A stretch of 64,000 nt of DNA from JBNFVY01 sp049943335 (GTDB lineage Bacteria; Pseudomonadota; Alphaproteobacteria; Rhodobacterales; Rhodobacteraceae): NCBI RefSeq assembly GCF_049943335.1, contig NZ_JBNFVY010000001.1, forward strand, positions 372,001 to 436,000, in the 5' to 3' direction. Under the pieces are notes generated by a model. The model saw only the letters and a program-made list of their open reading frames with translations. It searched no databases and had not been told where the DNA came from. The position numbers and the translations under genes were made by a program. Below, in pieces: positions 41,388 through 49,247 of the stretch; the stretch's first letter is position 1; every line of letters starts with the position of its first letter.

Positions 41388-42820
41388 GCCGCTCGTCGCC
41401 CATCTTTGCCTATTGCCACGGAATTGTCCCGCTGCGCCCCCGGCTTGAGAGTTGGATGGTGGATCTGATCGCGGATCAACCCCGCTTGCACGCGCTTGCC
41501 GACGACTTCGGGGCACCGCTCAACATCCAGTCTGACGCCCCGTTTCGCCGCAACGCTGGCGCGCTGGCCGATTGTGTGGGCGAATTCGACATTCCCTTCC
41601 TGCCGATGTTCGCGCGCAAGGCCAACAAATGCCTGACGTACGTGGACACAGCGCGCGACACCGGCATGGGCATCGACACCGCCAGCCACGCCGAAGTTGA
41701 ACAATGCCTGGCGCGGGGCGTTCCCGGTCACCGCATCGTGTGCACCGCAGCCGTCAAGGACCGCGCGCTGATGGCCCTGTGCGCCAAGGGCGGGGTGACT
41801 GTCATCCTGGACAATACCGACGAGGTCGCATTGCTGGAAGATGTGGCGCGCGACAGCGGCACGGACGTGTCCGTTGGCTTGCGCATGAACGGGTTCATCC
41901 GCGATGGCGTGCCGCTCTATTCCCGGTTCGGAATGCCATTGGCTGAAATCCCGGCACTGGCCGCGCGGTTGGCGAAATCGCCGCGACTGCGCCTGGACGG
42001 TCTGCATTTTCATCTGAATGGGTACAAGGCCGAAGATCGCATCGCTGCCATCACACAGATCCTGCCCCTGATTGGCGAAGTTCGCGGTGTGGACCAGGGC
42101 GATTTCTTTGTCGATATCGGCGGCGGCATTCCGATGAATTACCTGGACGATCCGAACCAGTGGGACCGCTGGGTATCGGAACTGGACGGCGCGCTTGCGG
42201 GCGCGCGCGATCCGATCACGCAGCACAACGATGGTCTGGGGCGAACCCTGGGGCCCGATGGCCCCAGCGGCGCCGTCGATAGCTATCCGGTGGCGCAAAC
42301 CTTGGTCCAAACCGCCTGGATGCGCCGCATCTTGCAGGCCTCGGACGGGCAAAAGACGATTGCCCAGCGGTTGCGCGATGCAGGTGTATCGCTGCGGTGC
42401 GAACCCGGGCGGTCCCTGTTGGACGGGTGCGGCATGACCATCGCGCGGGTCGCCTTTTGCAAGACCGACAGCATCGGATCGCATGTCATCGGGGTGCAGA
42501 TGAACCGCACCCAATCGCGCTCGGGCTTTGCCGAATTCGCGCTGGACCCGGTGATGGTGCCCGGCAATGCGCCCCGGGGCGCGGCGATCCAGGGGTATCT
42601 TGCCGGCACATATTGCACCGAAAGCGAATGGCTGACGCGGCGCAAGATGGTCTTTGCGCACGGCGTGCGGGCGGGGGATCTGATGGTTTTTCCCAATACG
42701 GCGGGATACCTGATGCATTTTCTGGAAAGCCGGTCGCACCAGTTCCCGCTGGCCCGCAATGTCTTTGTGACACCGGACCGGACCGCGCCAGCCAGGCTCG
42801 ACGACATAGAAATCACCTGA
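41384..42820 (+). CDS. Y4yA-like fold-type III PLP decarboxylase
   Basis: A 478-residue enzyme of the alanine racemase/DAP-ornithine decarboxylase superfamily. The PLP lysine is in FLPMFARKANKCL, and the barrel continues with DTASHAEVEQCLARG, LHFHLNGYKAEDR and the phosphate loop DIGGGIPMNY. The cysteine-bearing C-terminal motif is EPGRSLLDGCGMTIARV. The ARKAN lysine motif and overall length point to the Y4yA type from the Rhizobium NGR234 plasmid cluster, where it also accompanies a cysteine-synthase homologue. By analogy with SbnH it may decarboxylate a citryl- or diamino acid intermediate. The substrate is unknown. Confidence 0.75.
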   Translation: MSRSSPIFAYCHGIVPLRPRLESWMVDLIADQPRLHALADDFGAPLNIQSDAPFRRNAGALADCVGEFDIPFLPMFARKANKCLTYVDTARDTGMGIDTASHAEVEQCLARGVPGHRIVCTAAVKDRALMALCAKGGVTVILDNTDEVALLEDVARDSGTDVSVGLRMNGFIRDGVPLYSRFGMPLAEIPALAARLAKSPRLRLDGLHFHLNGYKAEDRIAAITQILPLIGEVRGVDQGDFFVDIGGGIPMNYLDDPNQWDRWVSELDGALAGARDPITQHNDGLGRTLGPDGPSGAVDSYPVAQTLVQTAWMRRILQASDGQKTIAQRLRDAGVSLRCEPGRSLLDGCGMTIARVAFCKTDSIGSHVIGVQMNRTQSRSGFAEFALDPVMVPGNAPRGAAIQGYLAGTYCTESEWLTRRKMVFAHGVRAGDLMVFPNTAGYLMHFLESRSHQFPLARNVFVTPDRTAPARLDDIEIT

Positions 42821-42879
42821 CCTGCGAAACCAACTGACCTGCGCAACGGGCGCAGGCAATGACGAACGGGAGACACGAT

Positions 42880-44937
42880 ATGACGAAGCCAGACATCAAC
42901 GAACGCGGCGTGCCGCACCAAAAAGCCAGCGCGCGCGATGACACCATGACAACCGCCCAGGGCGCGCCCATAGCCGACGATCAGAATTCGTTGAAGGCGG
43001 GGCCGCGCGGGCCGGTTTTGCTGGATGATCACATCATGCGCGAAAAGATCTTTCATTTCGATCACGAACGCATCCCCGAACGCGTGGTGCATGCGCGCGG
43101 CTATGGCGTGCACGGCCATTTCGAACTGAAAAAGGCGATTCCCGAATTGTCCTGCGCCGACATCTTCCAACGCGAGGGCGAAAAGACACCGCTCTTCACG
43201 CGCTTTTCCACCGTTGCCGGCAACAAGGGATCCTTTGATGTCGCCCGCGACGTGCGCGGCTTTGCGGTCAAATTTTACACCAAGGAAGGCAACTGGGATC
43301 TTGTCGGCAACAACATGCCCGTTTTCTTCATTCAGGACGCAATCAAGTTCCCCGACCTGATCCATTCCGTCAAACCCGCCCCGGACCGCGGCTTTCCGCA
43401 AGCCCAGAGCGCGCATGACAACTTCTGGGACTTCGTATCGCTGTCGCCTGAATCGGTGCATATGACGGTCTGGCAAATGTCCGATCGCGCCATTCCCCGG
43501 TCGTTCCGCTTTATGGAAGGGTTCGGCGTGCACACCTTCCGCCTGGTGAACGCCGAGGGCAAATCCCATTTCGTGAAATTCCACTGGAAACCGAAACAGG
43601 GGCTGCAATCGGTCGTCTGGAACGAGGCGCTGAAGATCAACGGCGCCGACCCGGACTTTCACCGCCGCGACATGTGGGATGCGATCGACGCGGGCGACTA
43701 CCCGCAATGGGATCTGGGCATCCAGGTCTTTGACGACGATTTCGCCGACAAGTTCGAATTCGACGTGCTCGACGCCACCAAGCTGATCCCCGAAGAACAG
43801 GTGCCCGTGCAGATCATCGGCACCATGACGCTGGACAACAACGTCGAAAACTTCTTTGCCGAAACCGAACAGGTGGCCTTTTGCACGCAAAACATCGTGC
43901 GCGGCATAGACTTTACCAATGACCCGCTGCTTCAGGGGCGCAACTTTTCCTATCTGGACACACAGACAAAACGGCTGGGCGGGCCGAACTTTACCCATAT
44001 CCCCATCAACGCCCCGAAATGCCCGATGCACAATTTCCAGCAAGATGGCCATATGGCGATGCACAACCCCAAGGGCCGTGCAAATTATGAACCCAACAGC
44101 TGGGGCGACGACGGCGGACCGCGCGAAAACCCCGACATCGGCTTCACCAGCTACCCCGACCCTGTGCAGGGCGAACGCCAGCGCACGCGCTCGGAAACCT
44201 TTGCCGATCACTATAGCCAGGCCCGGCAATTCTGGATCAGCCAGACCGAGGTTGAGCAACAGCACATCATCGCCGCCTACACGTTCGAACTGTCCAAATG
44301 TGACCACGAAAAGATCAGGTTGCGGATGCTGAGCCACCTGATGAATGTGCATGACGATCTGGCCAACGGGGTGGCCAAGGGGCTGGGGGTGACGGACATG
44401 CCCCAGGCCGCCACGCCAGCGCGCAAGCCGATCACCGATCTGCCGCCCTCTGACGCGTTGAGCATCCTCAAGAACGGGCCGGAAAACTTTGCCGGGCGCA
44501 AGCTGGGCCTTTATGTGACGGACGGCGCCGACGCAGATCTGGTCACGCGAATCGAAACCGAATTTACCAATGCCGGCGCCATGGTGGCGATCGTCGCGCC
44601 GCATATCTTTGGCGCAACCCTGTCCGACGGCACGACCAGGGCGGCAGACGAAAAGATCGATGGCGGCCCATCGGTGCTGTTCGATGCGGTGGCGCTGGTA
44701 TTTTCGCAAGAGCAAGGCAGCAAGCTGGCCGCCGACAAACCATCGCAGGATTTTGTCAGCGATGCCTTTGCCCATGCCAAGTTCATCGCCTGGACCGACG
44801 CCGCCATGCCGCTGTTCAAATCCACCGGGATCGCCGACAAGATCGACGATGGCATGATGAAGATCGACGCGGGCACTGTCGCCGATTTCCTGAAAACCTG
44901 CGCCAAGTTGCGGTTCTGGGATAGAACGGCGGCGTGA
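42880..44937 (+). CDS. katE: Large-subunit (clade 2, HPII-type) catalase
   Basis: A 685-residue catalase with the C-terminal flavodoxin-like domain that marks clade 2 enzymes (GRKLGLYVTDGADADLVTRIETEF, about 535-680). The catalytic histidine is in RVVHARGYGVHG, the distal asparagine in LVGNNMPVFFIQDA and the heme-ligand tyrosine in QGRNFSYLDTQ. It dismutates hydrogen peroxide in the cytosol, typically in stationary phase. The ATG at 42880 (MTKPDINERG) has a good GGGAGA site; the in-frame ATG at 42859 does not. It follows the PLP/FAD operon by 60 bp and may be cotranscribed. It has no FNR-type site. Confidence 0.95.
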   Translation: MTKPDINERGVPHQKASARDDTMTTAQGAPIADDQNSLKAGPRGPVLLDDHIMREKIFHFDHERIPERVVHARGYGVHGHFELKKAIPELSCADIFQREGEKTPLFTRFSTVAGNKGSFDVARDVRGFAVKFYTKEGNWDLVGNNMPVFFIQDAIKFPDLIHSVKPAPDRGFPQAQSAHDNFWDFVSLSPESVHMTVWQMSDRAIPRSFRFMEGFGVHTFRLVNAEGKSHFVKFHWKPKQGLQSVVWNEALKINGADPDFHRRDMWDAIDAGDYPQWDLGIQVFDDDFADKFEFDVLDATKLIPEEQVPVQIIGTMTLDNNVENFFAETEQVAFCTQNIVRGIDFTNDPLLQGRNFSYLDTQTKRLGGPNFTHIPINAPKCPMHNFQQDGHMAMHNPKGRANYEPNSWGDDGGPRENPDIGFTSYPDPVQGERQRTRSETFADHYSQARQFWISQTEVEQQHIIAAYTFELSKCDHEKIRLRMLSHLMNVHDDLANGVAKGLGVTDMPQAATPARKPITDLPPSDALSILKNGPENFAGRKLGLYVTDGADADLVTRIETEFTNAGAMVAIVAPHIFGATLSDGTTRAADEKIDGGPSVLFDAVALVFSQEQGSKLAADKPSQDFVSDAFAHAKFIAWTDAAMPLFKSTGIADKIDDGMMKIDAGTVADFLKTCAKLRFWDRTAA

Positions 44938-45122
44938 TCCGGGGCGGCGCCGCGCCCTGTCCAAGCTGTGCGCCCGGCGAATGGGCCACGCGGCGCTAAC
45001 CACTTATGCGCACTGGGCGCGCGCGGGCCGTCGGGCACGATGCCTTTCGCCGCCCCCACGTCATCGGGATCGCCGGGTTCGGTTTCGATGTCACACGCAA
45101 TTCTTGCAGCAAGGATCCAGTC

Positions 45123-45650
45123 ATGATTTTTGAATATACGCCGCTCGATATACTCGCCCGCGGCATCGTGCTTTCGACGGTTGCGGTCTTCTGGGTGATT
45201 TTCGTCGTCCGTATTATCGGCCTGCGGGCGTTCTCGAAGATGACCGCTTTTGACTTCGTCGTCACCGTCGCGACCGGGTCGATCCTGGCTGGCGCCTGTC
45301 AGGCATCGTCATGGGACGGGTTCTTTCAGTCGTTGGTTGCGATCGCGTCTTTGTTGTCTGTTCAGTACGTCGTCGCGCGGGTGCGCAAGTCATCCGACAG
45401 GTTCGAAGCGGTGGTGCAGAATTCGCCCGTGCTGTTGATGCGCGACGGCATGATCGTGCAAGAGGCCCTGGCCGCGACCCGCGTGGCCGAGGCCGATCTG
45501 ATCGCAAAGCTGCGCGAAGCCAACGTCTTGGAAATGTCCAGCGTGGCGGCGGTTGTGCTTGAAACCACGGGCGACATTTCCGTGCTGCACGGGGGCAATT
45601 TGCAGGACCGGATTTTGTTCGGGGTGGTCGATGTTGCTGGCGGTGATTGA
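45123..45650 (+). CDS. DUF421 (YetF-like) membrane protein
   Basis: A 175-residue protein from the ATG at 45123. Three transmembrane helices (DILARGIVLSTVAVFWVIFVVRIIG, FDFVVTVATGSILAGA, FFQSLVAIASLLSVQYVVARV) are followed by a soluble domain with the family sequence FEAVVQNSPVLLMRDGMIVQEALAATRVAEADLIAKLREANVLEMSSVAAVVLETTGDISVL. This is the YetF/YcaP family, linked in Bacillus to spore germination and otherwise of unknown function. It lies about 185 bp after katE. The start was chosen because the longer open frame (from 45006) adds no hydrophobic or conserved sequence. Confidence 0.83.
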   Translation: MIFEYTPLDILARGIVLSTVAVFWVIFVVRIIGLRAFSKMTAFDFVVTVATGSILAGACQASSWDGFFQSLVAIASLLSVQYVVARVRKSSDRFEAVVQNSPVLLMRDGMIVQEALAATRVAEADLIAKLREANVLEMSSVAAVVLETTGDISVLHGGNLQDRILFGVVDVAGGD

Positions 45651-45701
45651 CGCCGACATTTGAAGCCACCGATTGACCCCGACATTTGACGCCGACATTT
45701 G
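45646..45701. repeat. Short tandem repeats after the DUF421 gene
   Basis: Three copies of ATTGAC(G/C)CCGACATTTGA-like units, about 16 bp each, overlap the DUF421 stop codon and the following 50 bp. They could be slippage products. Confidence 0.6.
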
Positions 45702-45905
45702 CCACGGGGGCGACCGGACCCTCAGTCATCCAATGCCCGGGCTGGCGGCTCTAGCCGCCCTGCCATCACCCTGTCACAACCCGGTCGCCCTGCGCTTGGC
45801 CGTGGGTGATCCGCCTTGGCGGATGATCCCGTTTCTCAGGGCCGGTTCAGCCGCGCCGCGCAGCGCCCGCCCAAAAGACCCCGCCCAAAAGACCAGGCGC
45901 AGCGC

Positions 45906-46325
45906 CTATCCCTTTTCCCAGCCCCGCAGCGCCTTTACCTCGCCGCGCGCCTTCTTGGCGTCCAGCCGTTTGCGCTTTTGGTTTTTCGACACTTTCGTGG
46001 GCACCCGCCGCTTGGGCGCCACCAGCGCCTTGCGCACCAGATCGGCCAGCCGGTCGCGCGCGATTTCGCGGTTGCGGGCCTGGTGGCGGGTTTCGTCCAC
46101 CTGGATCACCAGCGCCCCGTCCTTGGTCCAACGCCGCCCCGCCAGCCGCTTCAGCCGCCGTTTCACCGCATCGGACAGGGTGGGCGAGCGTTCGGCCTCG
46201 AAGCGCAGTTCGACCGCGCTCGCCACCTTGTTCACGTTCTGCCCGCCCGGACCTGACGATCGCACGAACTGCTCGGTCAGCTCCCATTCGGCGATCTCTA
46301 TCTGAGTGTTGATGCGCAGCCCCAC
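45906..46325 (-). CDS. arfB: Alternative ribosome-rescue factor ArfB (peptidyl-tRNA hydrolase)
   Basis: A 139-residue protein with the GGQ release-factor motif (SSGPGGQNVNKVASAVELRF, residues 23-42) and a basic C-terminal tail (RRVPTKVSKNQKRKRLDAKKARGEVKALRG) that enters the empty mRNA channel of stalled ribosomes. It hydrolyses peptidyl-tRNA on non-stop complexes. The GTG at 46325 (VGLRINTQIEIAE) has an ideal GGAGGG site four bases upstream. The frame stays open to 46529 but upstream it runs through a repeat array and reads as Cys-rich nonsense. The 5' leader contains nine 11-bp repeats. Confidence 0.9.
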   Translation of the reverse strand: MGLRINTQIEIAEWELTEQFVRSSGPGGQNVNKVASAVELRFEAERSPTLSDAVKRRLKRLAGRRWTKDGALVIQVDETRHQARNREIARDRLADLVRKALVAPKRRVPTKVSKNQKRKRLDAKKARGEVKALRGWEKG

Positions 46326-46412
46326 GCCGCCCTCCGGTTTCTTTTGTTCCGCCCGTATCGCGCGGGCATAGCGCGGCGACTGGCCCCGATTTAGGGCCCC
46401 GATCCACCCGCA

Positions 46413-46512
46413 CCTTGCCATACATTCTGCCATACATCTGTCCGACGCGCAGCAGACGTACAGCAGACATATCGCAGACGTCTTGCCGACGCATAGCCGG
46501 CACTGCGCCGAC
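46413..46512 (-). repeat. Array of nine 11-bp-phased GTC(T/G)GC repeats upstream of arfB
   Basis: Read on the minus strand, units start every 11 bp (one interval is 12): GTCGGCGCAGT, GCCGGCTATGC, GTCGGCAAGAC, GTCTGCGATAT, GTCTGCTGTAC, GTCTGCTGCGC, GTCGGACAGAT, then GTATGGCAGAAT and GTATGGCAAGG. The first six bases are conserved and the rest vary. It lies 88 bp upstream of the arfB start in the transcript direction. A related array of six units occurs upstream of serA. Confidence 0.8.
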
Positions 46513-46533
46513 ACCTTGAAACGCCACAACGAA

Positions 46534-46560
46534 AAGGGCTGCCCAGATACGGCAGCCCTT
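46534..46560 (-). terminator. Leftward rho-independent terminator
   Basis: Perfect 10-bp stem AAGGGCTGCC/GGCAGCCCTT with a 7-nt loop. Read leftward it is followed by TTTTCGTT. It ends the short transcript carrying the 18-residue ORF and separates it from arfB. Confidence 0.85.
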
Positions 46561-46627
46561 CGAGATCATAGGGAGATGGGCCAGTTAGGTATGCCCAATC
46601 AAGAGTGTTTAGCCATCAGGTTTGCCC

Positions 46628-46684
46628 TCAGGCCACGGCCCTCCCGACTGTCTTGACACCTCTCTCCAACATCGTCTCTGACAC
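46628..46684 (-). CDS. Putative 18-residue micropeptide with ideal ribosome binding site
   Basis: A GTG at 46684 is preceded at seven bases by AAAGGAGG, one of the strongest ribosome binding sites in the window. The frame encodes MSETMLERGVKTVGRAVA and stops with TGA. An intrinsic terminator follows about 70 bp later, and the queuosine transporter stop lies 70 bp upstream. It may be a true micropeptide, a leader peptide, or part of a small regulatory RNA. I do not recognise the peptide. It is too short to be scored by composition. Confidence 0.4.
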   Translation of the reverse strand: MSETMLERGVKTVGRAVA

Positions 46685-46754
46685 TGGACCACCTCCTTTC
46701 AATGCGTTGCCGATGACTTCATGGTGGCACAGATTTGGTATATGGCAAGTAAAA

Positions 46755-47393
46755 TTACGCAACCGGTGGCGTCAGCTGCCTAACAATCAGGCGGAACGGC
46801 ACCAGGGCGATCAAAGCAAGGGCAAGTTTGACACCCCAGTCGGCCACCGCCAGCGTGACCCACAGCGGCATATCGGGGCCAGTCAGCAAAAACGGCGCAT
46901 TATCGCGGGCCCACATGACCTCATCATTCGCGGCGACCGAAAAGCCCGGCACAAAGGCGGCAAAGGCGATGGTAAAGAAGATCGCCGTGTCCAAAGCCGA
47001 TCCCACGATCGACGACACGAAGGGCGCTTTCCACCAGCTGCCCTCGCGCAAGCGATTGAAAACAAAGACATCCGTCATCTGGGCAATCAGAAAGGCGATG
47101 CCCGATCCCACCGCCACGCGAAGCGCCACCGCTTGATAGCTATAGCCATCCCCCTGCAGCGTGATCTGCGATCCGATCAGCGAACAGATCACACCCACGG
47201 CAAAGCCCGCGAAGATCACCTTGCGCGCCGGCCCGGCGCCATAGACGCGGTTCATCACGTCGGTGACAAGAAACGCCAACGGATAGGTAAAGGCGCCCCA
47301 GGTGAGCAGCCCGTCGAGAATAAGGAATTGAACAAGGATGTTCGAGGCCACCACGACAGCGGCCATGGCGACAACGCCAGAAAGAATACGCAT
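46755..47393 (-). CDS. Queuosine precursor transporter (YhhQ/VUT family)
   Basis: A 212-residue inner-membrane protein with six hydrophobic segments, starting at the ATG at 47393 (MRILSGVVAMAAVVVASNILV). The family motifs include WGAFTYPLAFLVTDVMNRVYG and a conserved helix with LRVAVGSGIAFLIAQMTDVFVFNRLR. YhhQ-type proteins import preQ0/preQ1 for queuosine in tRNA. The frame continues upstream to 47474 without a better start. The DTAIFFTIAFAAF helix is also typical. Confidence 0.87.
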   Translation of the reverse strand: MRILSGVVAMAAVVVASNILVQFLILDGLLTWGAFTYPLAFLVTDVMNRVYGAGPARKVIFAGFAVGVICSLIGSQITLQGDGYSYQAVALRVAVGSGIAFLIAQMTDVFVFNRLREGSWWKAPFVSSIVGSALDTAIFFTIAFAAFVPGFSVAANDEVMWARDNAPFLLTGPDMPLWVTLAVADWGVKLALALIALVPFRLIVRQLTPPVA

Positions 47394-47475
47394 GGATCGG
47401 TTCCGTTTTTGCAAGGTTGCGGAGACTTGGCCCGAAGGCGCGCGCTCTTTACCGCCGATCGGGGCGGCGCGCAAG

Positions 47476-48381
47476 TCAGTCGCTCAGAACATATTCGACG
47501 ATTTCATTGGCAAGAAAGGGTTTGAAATTGTCATCCGCAATCAGTGTCAGACGGATTTTCGCGCCGTCCTGCGACACCGCGATGCCTTCCAGATCCCCAT
47601 GCGTGCCCAACGACGTTTCAAGCACGGTCTCTTCGTTCGTGACCTGTCCGTCCTGGATGGTGAACCGGCGTACACGGCTGGCGAAGGTGATCAGAACGTT
47701 GAACCGTTCCAGCAGGTACAGCTTGCCATCGGGGCCGAAATCAGCGCCCACGGCCAGAAAATCGCCATCGCGGCGCAGCGAAAAGGGCTGGTCCCAAGTG
47801 CCGTTGCGATACCGCCACACCGGGAAAGGGCGCGTCAATTCCCCCGAGCGTTCGGGCAAGGTATAAAGGCTGCCGTCATCGTCGATCGCCAATGCCTCAA
47901 GCGACGAATTGAGCTGTAGATCCGCAAAGGCGGCCGGTTGGTCAAACGGGGCCGACGCCCCGAACGGATCGGGGTAGGCGGTGACACGGTGCCGGCCCTC
48001 GAACGATACGTAAACGCCGCCCGCGCCGTCGACGGCAATGCCCTCAGCGTCGGTATAATAGCGCGGCAGCGGGGCGCCCTTTTGGTCGCGCAGCGGGGCG
48101 AATGTCAGCACCTCGGCCCCGGTCAGGGCGGCCCCGGTTCGCAGCAGGCGACCGTGTAGGATGCTCCCCCGGTCCGACGATGCGTAAAACGTGCCGTCGG
48201 GGGCGAAATCTATCGACGAAAAGCCGCCGAACCCGCGCTGTCCCGGCAGCGCAAGCTGTGCCCGCCCCGCCGGTTCAGCCGTCTGTGCCCACAAGGGCGC
48301 AACGCCAAGTGCCAGCCCGAGAGCCACACCGAGCGCCCAACCTGATACCCCACTTAGCGCGAGGACAATACGTTTGAGCAT
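47476..48381 (-). CDS. Exported phytase-like beta-propeller protein
   Basis: A 301-residue protein with a signal peptide (ALSGVSGWALGVALGLALGVAPLWAQ, cleaved around residue 33). It then has an esterase-like/phytase-like domain rich in repeated aspartate-glycine turns (FSSIDFAPDGTFYASSDRG, TDAEGIAVDGAGGVYVSFEG, SLEALAIDDDGSLYTLPERSG, GDLEGIAVSQDGAKIRLTLIADDN). The mature protein acts in the periplasm. No catalytic assignment can be made, since members are often only structural propellers. Its ATG lies inside the 3' end of mepA (28-bp overlap), so the two are coupled. Confidence 0.78.
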   Translation of the reverse strand: MLKRIVLALSGVSGWALGVALGLALGVAPLWAQTAEPAGRAQLALPGQRGFGGFSSIDFAPDGTFYASSDRGSILHGRLLRTGAALTGAEVLTFAPLRDQKGAPLPRYYTDAEGIAVDGAGGVYVSFEGRHRVTAYPDPFGASAPFDQPAAFADLQLNSSLEALAIDDDGSLYTLPERSGELTRPFPVWRYRNGTWDQPFSLRRDGDFLAVGADFGPDGKLYLLERFNVLITFASRVRRFTIQDGQVTNEETVLETSLGTHGDLEGIAVSQDGAKIRLTLIADDNFKPFLANEIVEYVLSD

Positions 48382-49247
48382 TGGCGCGGCAGGTCGGCAA
48401 GGGTCAGCTCACGACGCGGTATGGGTTTGGGGGCATTGGGGTCGCGCGGTTTCGGGGGCGGCGGGTTGAGGATATTGCGCACCCAGTCCTGCGCATCGGC
48501 GCAGCCATCGCCGGGGGGCGGCGGGGCCTGTTCGACACAGTTGCGCGCGCCGGCCGGGCATTTCAGGCGCACATGGAAATGATAGTGGTGTCCCCACCAC
48601 GGCCGGATCTTGCGCAGCCAGCTGCGATCGCCGGTCTCGTCCTTGCACATCTGCACCTTGGCGCCGGGAAAGACAAAGATACGGGCCACAGCCGGATCGC
48701 TGGCCGCAGCCTTGAGTAACTGGTGATGCTGGCGTGTCCAGTTGTCATTCACATAGGCCCCGTTGGCGCGGCGCAATGAAATCGACGAGATTTTCTCGCG
48801 TTCGGCGACCCCCAGGTCCAGCCGTTTCGCCGGCAACATCCAGATGTCGGCATCCAGCCCGATCTGGTGTGATCTGTGCCCGGTCAGCATCGGCCCGCCG
48901 CGCGGCTGGCTGAGATCGCCGATATACAGACCCTCCCAGCCGGGCAGGCGCGCGGCCTTGGCCGACAGGCGCTGCAGGTAGGCGATCAGTTCGGGCTGGC
49001 CCCAGTTGCGGTTGCGCGACAGGCGCATGGCCTGCCATGTGGGCCCGGTTTCGGGCAGCTGCGTCGCCCCGGCCTGACAGCCCTTGGCATAGCCGCCCAG
49101 CGGCGCGGCGCTCTGCGCCGAGGCATTGCGTTCGGCGCCAAACAGTTGCTTGGCCGGCTGTGTGCTGCTGCTGGAAACGGTTGCCTGATGCGGGGTGCAC
49201 GAGGCCAGCAAGACCGCGCTCAGGAAGGCTGCAAATCTGGAGACCAT
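48354..49247 (-). CDS. mepA: Penicillin-insensitive murein endopeptidase
   Basis: A 297-residue lipoprotein-like precursor (FLSAVLLASC lipobox near residue 17). The LAS-type zinc peptidase motifs are complete: the first zinc ligands in GHRSHQIGLDADIW and the C-terminal WGHHYHFHVRLKCP. MepA cleaves D-Ala-meso-DAP crosslinks in peptidoglycan. The ATG at 49247 (MVSRFAAFLS) overlaps the MFS gene stop by 28 bp, and its own 3' end overlaps the propeller gene, so three genes form a leftward operon with the MFS transporter first. Confidence 0.92.
   Translation of the reverse strand: MVSRFAAFLSAVLLASCTPHQATVSSSSTQPAKQLFGAERNASAQSAAPLGGYAKGCQAGATQLPETGPTWQAMRLSRNRNWGQPELIAYLQRLSAKAARLPGWEGLYIGDLSQPRGGPMLTGHRSHQIGLDADIWMLPAKRLDLGVAEREKISSISLRRANGAYVNDNWTRQHHQLLKAAASDPAVARIFVFPGAKVQMCKDETGDRSWLRKIRPWWGHHYHFHVRLKCPAGARNCVEQAPPPPGDGCADAQDWVRNILNPPPPKPRDPNAPKPIPRRELTLADLPRQCSNVLSSR

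Noticed and set aside
42283..45003. A 906-codon open frame on the reverse strand
   Set aside because: It is exactly antisense to katE and the decarboxylase, which have full catalytic motifs. High GC keeps the opposite frame open. The translation is His/Gly/Arg-rich with no family.
46413..46512. CRISPR array
   Set aside because: The conserved part is only six bases in an 11-bp unit; there are no 25-35 bp repeats or spacers and no cas genes.
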